From Bacteroidota bacterium (GTDB lineage: Bacteria > Bacteroidota > Ignavibacteria > SZUA-365 > JAADGX01): a DNA stretch of 6,514 bases. How positions within the stretch are numbered: the first letter of the stretch is position 1; each line of letters opens with the position of its first letter. The translations under genes and the position numbers were made by a program. The stretch lies in NCBI GenBank assembly GCA_027021285.1, contig JALUUP010000476.1, positions 1 through 6,514 of the forward strand. The letters run 5' to 3'. The notes below the pieces were generated by a model. The model was given only the letters and a program-made list of their open reading frames with translations. It did not search any database and was not told the origin of the DNA. Positions 1 through 4,827 of the stretch are shown in pieces.

Positions 1-738
1 CCGCGTTCGATCCCCTTCCCGGATCTTGATATCCATGACCGACGAGAGCTTGTCGCCGTACTCCGCGGAAAACCCCCCGGTGGAGAACGAGATGTCCTCG
101 ATGAGATCGACGTTGACCATGTTGATCGGACCCCCGGAATTGAACTGGTTCGGGTAGTGGTTGGTGGACGGTATTTCCATGTAATCCATGACGGTGAGGT
201 TTTCATCCGGCGCTCCTCCCCGCACGATGAGCTCGTTGTTCTGGTCGTTGGAGTTTGCCACGCCGGGCAGGGTGTGGATGATCCGCTGCATGTCCTGCGC
301 CGAGCCGGGCGAGCGACGAACCTCTTCCTTGTCCAGCCCGATGGTGCTCACCATGTTGGGCGTTGCGCTCTTCCGGAAGTAATCCGCCGTGACCACGACT
401 TCACCGAGGCTTACGGCTTCTTCACGCATCTGGATGGAGATGTGCACGGGACGCCCGGTCGATACAACGATATTGGTGCGGACCACCGGCTGATAGCCGA
501 CGTACGACGCCCGGATGCTATGATTCCCGGCGGGAAGACGCAGAGAAAACGAACCGTCGAGATCGGTGACGGTTCCCATATGCGTGGAATCGAGGATGAG
601 AAGATTCACGCCCACGAGAGGCTGCTGGGTCGAAGCGTCAACGACCGTTCCGGTCAGAAGGCCGTATTGATCCTGCGCCATGACCGGAGAAGCGAAAGAA
701 AGGCAAAGCGTGATGACGACCGCGAGGTATTTGAGCAT
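1..738 (-). CDS. TonB-dependent outer-membrane receptor, N-terminal part (runs off the left edge)
   Basis: The 246 residues present fit the front of a TonB-dependent receptor, a beta-barrel that imports a ligand across the outer membrane using energy from TonB-ExbBD. Residues 1-21 are a signal peptide (hydrophobic core VVITLCLSFA, cleavage likely after VMA). Residues 27-105 match a carboxypeptidase-regulatory-like beta-sandwich (GTVVDASTQQPLVGVNL, TDLDGSFSLRLPAG, YVGYQ), common in Bacteroidota receptors. Residues 111-119 (LGEVVVTAD) lie where the TonB-contacting segment usually sits. The plug domain follows: a LPGV segment at 157-160, IVRGGAPDENLTVMD at 171-185, and GGFSAEYGDKLSSVMDI at 221-237. 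The barrel lies outside the window. The ligand cannot be read from this part. There is no SusD partner in view. The frame is open to base 1. The start at 738 is preferred over an in-frame ATG at 759 because AGGGA sits six bases upstream of it. A 617-bp gap separates it from the next gene, so it is probably its own transcription unit. Confidence 0.93.
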   Translation of the reverse strand, partial: MLKYLAVVITLCLSFASPVMAQDQYGLLTGTVVDASTQQPLVGVNLLILDSTHMGTVTDLDGSFSLRLPAGNHSIRASYVGYQPVVRTNIVVSTGRPVHISIQMREEAVSLGEVVVTADYFRKSATPNMVSTIGLDKEEVRRSPGSAQDMQRIIHTLPGVANSNDQNNELIVRGGAPDENLTVMDYMEIPSTNHYPNQFNSGGPINMVNVDLIEDISFSTGGFSAEYGDKLSSVMDIKIREGDRTR

Positions 739-744
739 TGCAAT

Positions 745-749
745 TCCCT
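745..749 (-). promoter_or_regulatory. Ribosome binding site of the TonB-dependent receptor
   Basis: On the minus strand AGGGA lies six bases before the ATG at 738. It favours this start over the in-frame ATG seven codons upstream (759), which has no comparable purine run. Either start leaves a plausible signal peptide. Confidence 0.5.
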
Positions 750-824
750 GATTCGACATGAATGGTGGCTGTGAGAATGAAGTCGACAAGCGTGATCCGG
801 TTTCCACGGATTCATAAACGAGAA

Positions 825-856
825 CAAGGTACGAAACGATGCTTGAAGAGATGCAA
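825..856 (-). promoter_or_regulatory. Weak candidate promoter for the receptor gene
   Basis: On the minus strand TTGCAT (856-851) and TACCTTG (831-825) are separated by 19 bases, about 90 bases before the receptor start. The pair is a partial match to the sigma-70 pattern. The downstream part also partly fits the Bacteroidota -7 element TAnnTTTG, lacking one T. Spacing is longer than ideal in both readings, so this is only a candidate. Confidence 0.18.
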
Positions 857-876
857 CGTTGAGAGAAAAAAACATG

Positions 877-894
877 GTACCCGGAACGTACCCG
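877..894. repeat. Direct repeat GTACCCG, 11-base period, upstream of the receptor gene
   Basis: GTACCCG occurs at 877-883 and again at 888-894, so the copies are exactly 11 bases apart (about one helical turn). A 7-base match this close could be chance. The placement, about 140-155 bases before the receptor start, would also suit a binding site for a tandem-binding regulator. No known regulator is recognised. Confidence 0.4.
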
Positions 895-903
895 TGTCAA
901 TTA

Positions 904-918
904 TTCACACCCCGTGAA
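904..918. repeat. Inverted repeat TTCAC-N5-GTGAA
   Basis: Five-base perfect arms (904-908 and 914-918) flank ACCCC. The same arms recur as an uninterrupted palindrome at 946-955 and within the terminator stem at 1305-1316. This suggests either a shared operator motif or a local compositional habit. It lies about 170 bases upstream of the receptor start. Confidence 0.45.
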
Positions 919-945
919 AAATAGTCACAGGGATGAGGTATTATC

Positions 946-955
946 TTCACGTGAA
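946..955. repeat. Perfect palindrome TTCACGTGAA
   Basis: This ten-base perfect dyad has no spacer and uses the same half-sites as the inverted repeat at 904-918. It is a plausible operator for a dimeric regulator acting on the receptor gene, but the regulator is unknown. Confidence 0.45.
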
Positions 956-964
956 AAGGCCAAT

Positions 965-1258
965 ATGCATGGAATTGTAACAATTTCTTCCGCAGTGGAT
1001 TTGCACGGAATTTGCATGGATAAAAGCCGGAGACTTTTTTCGGAACCAAACGAGATCAAAACGGACATGGAACTTTTCTTTATAACACTCGCCGCCTTCT
1101 TTATCCCTCTCCTGTGGATCCTTCTCCACAGACAACCACACTACGTCCAATCCCGATCCACTTACCTATCTCGAGCGGAAACAGCCAAATATTCACAAAA
1201 AAGACGCTTTCAGCATGGCTGTATCTCAGACTCAGACTTCAAGTTCCTGAACCGTTGA
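965..1258 (+). CDS. Possible small single-span membrane protein (weak)
   Basis: A 97-codon frame starts at ATG 965, with AAAAGG ending five bases upstream as a possible ribosome binding site. The same frame also opens at GTG 914, which has no such site. Near the middle is one strongly hydrophobic stretch, MELFFITLAAFFIPLLWILL, followed by basic residues (LHR), as in a single membrane anchor. A strong terminator of matching orientation begins 40 bases after the stop. Against it: I recognise no family, there are no domain-like motifs, and third-position base use lacks the G/C bias of every neighbour. The sequence could simply be untranslated, or part of a rightward non-coding RNA. Confidence 0.22.
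   Translation: MHGIVTISSAVDLHGICMDKSRRLFSEPNEIKTDMELFFITLAAFFIPLLWILLHRQPHYVQSRSTYLSRAETAKYSQKRRFQHGCISDSDFKFLNR
973..985. repeat. Perfect palindrome AATTGT-A-ACAATT
   Basis: Six-base perfect arms surround a single central base (979). The site lies 18 bases beyond the TTCACGTGAA palindrome. Such short odd-length dyads are typical operator shapes. It would fall just inside the possible rightward ORF starting at 965. Confidence 0.45.
1112..1131. repeat. Inverted repeat CTGTGGA-N6-TCCACAG
   Basis: Seven-base perfect arms (1112-1118 and 1125-1131) with a six-base loop could form a small hairpin on either strand. No T-run follows on either strand, so it is not an intrinsic terminator. Its role is unknown. 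Confidence 0.45.
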
Positions 1259-1297
1259 TCTCGATCCGACTTTAATACGTATCTCCAAACGCAAAGT

Positions 1298-1328
1298 AAT
1301 CCCGGTGAATCTTCACCGGGATTTTTTT
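1298..1328 (+). terminator. Rho-independent terminator, best oriented rightward
   Basis: The arms ATCCCGGTGAA (1299-1309) and TTCACCGGGAT (1312-1322) are perfectly complementary. A further A-T pair (1298/1323) extends the stem, and a run of seven T (1322-1328) follows on the plus strand. This is a textbook intrinsic terminator for rightward transcription. It also lies about 30 bases after the stop of the leftward repeat-protein gene. On that strand the hairpin is followed by the poorer tract ATTACTTTGCGTTT, so it may work in both directions with unequal strength. Confidence 0.82.
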
Positions 1329-1355
1329 GTGTGAAAATAAGTCACGGATGGACCG

Positions 1356-3419
1356 CTACCGTGGAAACGTGATCCCGCCCCTCGAGATGTCGATCCCGAC
1401 GGCGCGGATGTTGGTTGTTTCCGGGTCGGGAGGCTGGAGCCATACCGAGTTGTTCCTGCCTTGCTTGTACTCGTAGGTGTCCTCTCCCCCGATGTCGATG
1501 AAGATGGCGGTCGTCGGCATGCCGACGCTCCAGGCGCCTCGTCGCCTGCTGGTGGCGTAGGCCACGCAGGTTCCGACCGGCTTGTACGTGTCGTTCCCGC
1601 CGATATTGGCGAACAGCGAAAACGAGCTGTTGAGCGAAGCGCCCAGCCCGCACGAGCGGCTGTCGGCGTCGGTCATGGTGTACGTGTCGTCGCCGCCGGC
1701 GTCGAGGTACACGCTCGCGGAGCCGTCGTGCGCCATTCCCAGCCCGCAGGTCATGACCAGGTCCGTCACGTCGTTCCCGCCGCCTTCGAGGAGGGCGGCC
1801 AGCGAGAAGTGCGCCGTGCCCGCCAGGTTGAAAAAGACGCCCCGGTAGCGGTCGTCGCCCCGGGCGTCGTGGAGGATGCCGTAGCCGTACCAGTAGCCGC
1901 TGGCCTGGGCGAACACGCCCGCGAAGTACTCGTCGTTGCCGTCGAGGTCGGAGAGGATCCCCAGCCCGCCGCTCATGTTGTAGCCGTCGGTGTGGTCGGC
2001 GCGGCGGCCGCCTCCGAAGCCCTGGGCGTCGCTCTCGTTGTGCTTCGGCGTCTCGTCGCCCACGTGGTTCAGTTCGGTGTCGTCGGCGATGTACCTGTCG
2101 TTTCCTTCCCTGTCGCTCAGCAGGCCGAGCCCCAGGCTGAAACCGTAGCCCTGCCCGTAGTACACGGAGCGGTAGAGGTCGTTGCCTGCTCCGTCGTGAA
2201 GAATCCCGATGCCGTACAGGCCCGCTCCCTGCGAAAAGCTTCGTGAGGTGTAAACGTCGTCGCCGTCGTAATCGAGCAGTAATCCGACACCGAAACGGCC
2301 GCACCCCTGCGAAAACTCGACCGATTCGTAGGTGTCGTCTCCGTCGAGGTCGAACAGCATCCCGATGCCGAGTATGCCGGCACCCTGCGTGTACAACCGC
2401 TCGTGGTCGTTCCGGTACCGGTCGTCGCCCCCGAAATCGATGCACACGGACACGGGCAGCGAAGGCGAGGACGACCCGACCGATCCCAGGTAGGTGTCGT
2501 CGCCGGAGAAATCGATCAGCAGCAGGCAGTCCTGCGGGTAGTGGACGTCGTCGTCGCCGTTGCTGAGGAGGATGCGCCCGGCGGGCGTCGGGATGTCGGC
2601 GCGAAAGCTTTGTTCCAGGCCCAGTGCGCGGAGCGTGTCGATGGCTTTCTGGACGACCTGGGCCAGTTTCATCGCTCCGAAAATCATATAGTTGCGGTCG
2701 AAGGCCAGCGCGGCGTCGTACACGGTCTTGTCGAACGTGTGGGCGTCGCATTGCGATTCCTCGAGGGTGGTGCTGAAGTAAATGTGCTCCAGGTCCTCCC
2801 GCGGGATGTTCCGGATCGCGTCGTCGCGGAGGGCGATCGCCTCGTTCAGCACGGCGACGATGCGAGCGACCGGTTTCCTGGCGGCGGGCGGGAGTTTCCC
2901 GACCTGGTCGCGTATGCGGCCTTCGAAATTCGACCACGAGAACGTCGGCAGGTCGTACGGCGTCACGCTGCCGAGCGGCTGGTTCCGCGCGAGGTAGATT
3001 TCACGGACGGCCTCCACCAACGGCTCCCGGTCGGACAGGCGCGGGGAGTAGTCCCACCCGTACTTCCCCATGTCCAGGCCGAGGTTCTTGGCGGACATCT
3101 GGATGAGAGCGGCGGGAAGCCGGATCTGCGTTCTGCGGTATCCGCCCATGTGACTGCTGTCGGGAAGCACGTAGGGCGCGTAGCGGTTGACCATGGTGGT
3201 GGAAAACGAGGCCAGCTTCAGCGGTTCGGCCAGCAGGTCGTCCATGTACGGCAACCGGAACGGGTCGGACGGGTTGGCGAGATTGGAGATCAGCGAGGGG
3301 CGGAAACCGACGCTGTCCGGCGACACGCCCATTGTGTCGAGCGCCATCCGGAGAACGTCCGTCTGGGCGTGTGAGGAAACGGGCAGGAACAACGCGAGGA
3401 GAACGAGTAGTCTTTTCAT
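1356..3419 (-). CDS. Exported protein with about twelve GDDxY-type repeats (family not recognised)
   Basis: This 687-residue protein begins with a signal peptide (MKRLLVLLALFLPVSSHA, cleavage probably after residue 18), so it leaves the cytoplasm. Residues 20-280 form a non-repetitive, largely helical region rich in charged residues, and I recognise no domain in it. Residues 287-649 are repeats of about 26 residues. Each carries a turn of the type [D/G]-x-G-[D/N]-D-x-Y, first at 304-310 and last at 643-649, followed in the first half by QGxGxxGxGxLxD. The QG positions 345, 371, 397 and 423 are exactly 26 apart. Regular coils with acidic Gly-rich turns suggest a beta-helix or beta-roll, perhaps calcium-binding. 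The turns resemble half of an RTX nonapeptide (GAGNDLY at 410). This fold is inferred. There is no type A sorting domain at the C-terminus. It follows the GT-C-like gene by 29 bases, suggesting co-transcription. The bases before the ATG show no good Shine-Dalgarno site. Confidence 0.9.
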   Translation of the reverse strand: MKRLLVLLALFLPVSSHAQTDVLRMALDTMGVSPDSVGFRPSLISNLANPSDPFRLPYMDDLLAEPLKLASFSTTMVNRYAPYVLPDSSHMGGYRRTQIRLPAALIQMSAKNLGLDMGKYGWDYSPRLSDREPLVEAVREIYLARNQPLGSVTPYDLPTFSWSNFEGRIRDQVGKLPPAARKPVARIVAVLNEAIALRDDAIRNIPREDLEHIYFSTTLEESQCDAHTFDKTVYDAALAFDRNYMIFGAMKLAQVVQKAIDTLRALGLEQSFRADIPTPAGRILLSNGDDDVHYPQDCLLLIDFSGDDTYLGSVGSSSPSLPVSVCIDFGGDDRYRNDHERLYTQGAGILGIGMLFDLDGDDTYESVEFSQGCGRFGVGLLLDYDGDDVYTSRSFSQGAGLYGIGILHDGAGNDLYRSVYYGQGYGFSLGLGLLSDREGNDRYIADDTELNHVGDETPKHNESDAQGFGGGRRADHTDGYNMSGGLGILSDLDGNDEYFAGVFAQASGYWYGYGILHDARGDDRYRGVFFNLAGTAHFSLAALLEGGGNDVTDLVMTCGLGMAHDGSASVYLDAGGDDTYTMTDADSRSCGLGASLNSSFSLFANIGGNDTYKPVGTCVAYATSRRRGAWSVGMPTTAIFIDIGGEDTYEYKQGRNNSVWLQPPDPETTNIRAVGIDISRGGITFPR
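1473..2510 (-). repeat. Region encoding the twelve GDDxY repeats
   Basis: Turn motifs in the encoded protein fall at residues 304, 329, 358, 384, 410, 437, 492, 519, 546, 574, 606 and 643. Successive spacings are 25, 29, 26, 26, 27, 55, 27, 27, 28, 32 and 37 residues. The 55-residue step is about two units, so one turn has been lost or replaced there. The turn at 546-552 (GGGNDVT) has Thr in place of Tyr. The last two spacings are longer and lack the QGxG strand, which suggests older or capping coils. The repeats are divergent at DNA level and look like protein-level coils, not recent tandem duplications. Confidence 0.85.
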
Positions 3420-3448
3420 TGCAATCAGGGGCCTGTGTTACTTCGCAG

Positions 3449-4771
3449 TCAGTGTGGAAAATAGTGATTTGAAATGATCCAGGAATACGTGTGAAGCATG
3501 GCCGTCGCGAGGAGCAGGGCGAAAATGGTCCGGCTGAGCTTGAAAGGCGGCGCTTTCACGAAGTTGTACGCGAGAAACACGCCGACGGGAATCAAGCCGG
3601 GAGCGTAGAGGTTCCAGTCCTCGTACGCGCCGAATTGCGCTCTCCACACGAACAGAAAGATAATGGAGAACGAGGAAGCGATGAGCAGGAACACGTTGAA
3701 CGGGCAGCGGAGAATTCTCCCGTGGATCGCGAGCGGCACGACGATCAACACCAGCGGACAGAGCAGGAAGAGGACGTTCACCATGTCGCGGTAGTATTCC
3801 CACGAGGGGACGGCGAGCTTCGAACCGAAATCCCCTCCATGACCGAGGGCATGGCTGTTGTACAGGAGCTCCCGGAGTGGAAGTCCGTTGAAATGAAAGG
3901 CCAGGAAGACACCGCCGATGATTCCCGCGAACACGCCCGCGCCCGCCAGGATCTCTTTGGTTCGTCGCTTTCTCATCGCGGTCACGTACAGGTACACCAG
4001 CGACGGGAGTATCCATCCCGCCAGGAGGTGGAAGCACATGGCGACTGCGAGCACGGCGCTCGGCTCGACCAGCGACGTCTTTTCGTTGAGAAACCGGTAC
4101 GACGAATAGAGGTAGAGCGTCAGGAGTGTGGCCACGAGCGAGTAGTTCTCCACCGTGCCGAAAAACAACTGCATGAAACCGCAGGAAAAGATGAAAAGGG
4201 CAAAACGCCATCCGGCGCCGGGGATGTCGCGCGCAAACCGTAACACCAGGTAAACGAAAAACCCGCCGCTCAGGGCGGAGAGCACCTGGTACGAGTGCAG
4301 GACCGACCACCCGAACCATGACTGCGTGTAGAACCAGAAGCGCGAATGCACGTACAGTTCCAACAGCTCGTCGTGGTTGGCGAAGTATCCCCGCGCGGGG
4401 ACGTCCTGCATGATCTTGGTGGCGAACCGCAGGCCGTCGCGGTTGACGTCCATGTTGGCGAACGTGATGAAAAGCGCCACGGCGAAGAGTGACACCGCGA
4501 GAGAGAGAACGGTCTTGCCGTATGCGGGGAGCATCGAGAGATCAGGAAGCATGTCCCGCCGCGCGAATCGGCGGGCGAGCGCGATGCCGATGATCGCAGC
4601 GAGCATGAGCGCCGCGTACCACTCCGCTCCAAGATGCCGCAGTTGGTTGAAACCGAACCAGGTTTCGTCTCCGGTGAACCCCGCCAGGATATACGCCGCC
4701 TGCATCAGTACCAGGACACCGATGTACAGGATATGCTCCGGGATGTTCGCAGGGATTCTTTTCCGCTTCAC
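3449..4771 (-). CDS. Polytopic membrane protein resembling GT-C glycosyltransferases
   Basis: This 440-residue protein has about ten to twelve hydrophobic spans (roughly 13-31, 50-68, 88-106, 160-178, 187-205, 207-225, 236-262, 273-292, 331-349, 357-376, 387-404, 412-432). The largest non-membrane loop, about residues 107-158, is acidic at its start (MDVNRDG, D108 and D112) and contains NHDELLELY. An acidic loop of this type carries the catalytic Asp/Glu in GT-C enzymes, which transfer sugars from polyprenyl-phosphate donors on the outer face of the inner membrane. FFGTVENYSL at 203-212 and AYEDWNLYAPG at 382-392 resemble motifs I associate with uncharacterised GT-C-like proteins of this bacterial group. 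Activity and substrate are inferred. A plain membrane protein of unknown function remains possible. The start is GTG at 4771: an in-frame TGA lies upstream, no ATG lies between, and there is no clear ribosome binding site. It begins 56 bases after the hydrolase gene and ends 29 bases before the repeat-protein gene. Confidence 0.85.
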   Translation of the reverse strand: MKRKRIPANIPEHILYIGVLVLMQAAYILAGFTGDETWFGFNQLRHLGAEWYAALMLAAIIGIALARRFARRDMLPDLSMLPAYGKTVLSLAVSLFAVALFITFANMDVNRDGLRFATKIMQDVPARGYFANHDELLELYVHSRFWFYTQSWFGWSVLHSYQVLSALSGGFFVYLVLRFARDIPGAGWRFALFIFSCGFMQLFFGTVENYSLVATLLTLYLYSSYRFLNEKTSLVEPSAVLAVAMCFHLLAGWILPSLVYLYVTAMRKRRTKEILAGAGVFAGIIGGVFLAFHFNGLPLRELLYNSHALGHGGDFGSKLAVPSWEYYRDMVNVLFLLCPLVLIVVPLAIHGRILRCPFNVFLLIASSFSIIFLFVWRAQFGAYEDWNLYAPGLIPVGVFLAYNFVKAPPFKLSRTIFALLLATAMLHTYSWIISNHYFPH

Positions 4772-4827
4772 GGCAGGTAGCCGGTAGTGTGATTCATGTT
4801 TTCATGACTGGTACTATCCGCAGGCGC

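Larger units (their letters stand above)
739..1355. other. 617-bp intergenic region between the receptor gene and the repeat-protein gene
   Basis: This stretch is visibly richer in A and T than its neighbours and lacks their third-position G/C bias in every frame. It should contain the leftward promoter and regulatory region of the receptor gene, and the end of the transcript of the repeat-protein gene. It holds a strong terminator hairpin, several short perfect inverted repeats, two sets of direct repeats with 11-base periodicity, and one weak rightward ORF. These are listed separately. I see no tRNA, no rRNA and no recognisable insertion sequence here. Confidence 0.8.

Noticed and set aside
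157..774. 205-codon plus-strand frame over the receptor gene
   Set aside because: It is antisense to the signal peptide, regulatory-like domain and plug of the receptor, all clearly recognisable on the minus strand.
654..875. 73-codon minus-strand frame overlapping the receptor start
   Set aside because: It is out of phase with the receptor, Ser/Arg/Leu-rich, and has no upstream ribosome binding site better than that of the receptor.
1342..2937. 531-codon minus-strand frame overlapping the repeat-protein gene in another phase
   Set aside because: Its translation is an Arg/Pro-rich low-complexity sequence, an echo of the repetitive GC-rich gene, and it lacks any domain or signal peptide.
1461..3374. 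Long open frames on the plus strand opposite the repeat-protein gene (1461-2246 and 2403-3374)
   Set aside because: Their translations are Val/Gly/Arg-rich without motifs, as expected opposite a gene with strong third-position G/C bias. The minus-strand frame has a signal peptide and regular repeats.
3454..3468. Third copy of the GTGAAAAATAGTCAC-like motif (GTGGAAAATAGTGAT)
   Set aside because: It lies in the last codons of the membrane-protein gene (encoding NHYFPH), and its half-sites are degenerate, so the resemblance is probably coincidence.
3491..4243. 250-codon plus-strand frame opposite the membrane protein
   Set aside because: The translation is dominated by Glu, Arg and His, the usual complement of a hydrophobic membrane protein gene, and shows no fold-like pattern.
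4794..4807. Small inverted repeat TCATG-TTTT-CATGA between the hydrolase and membrane-protein genes
   Set aside because: Five AT-rich base pairs without a following T-run are too weak for a terminator and are common by chance.
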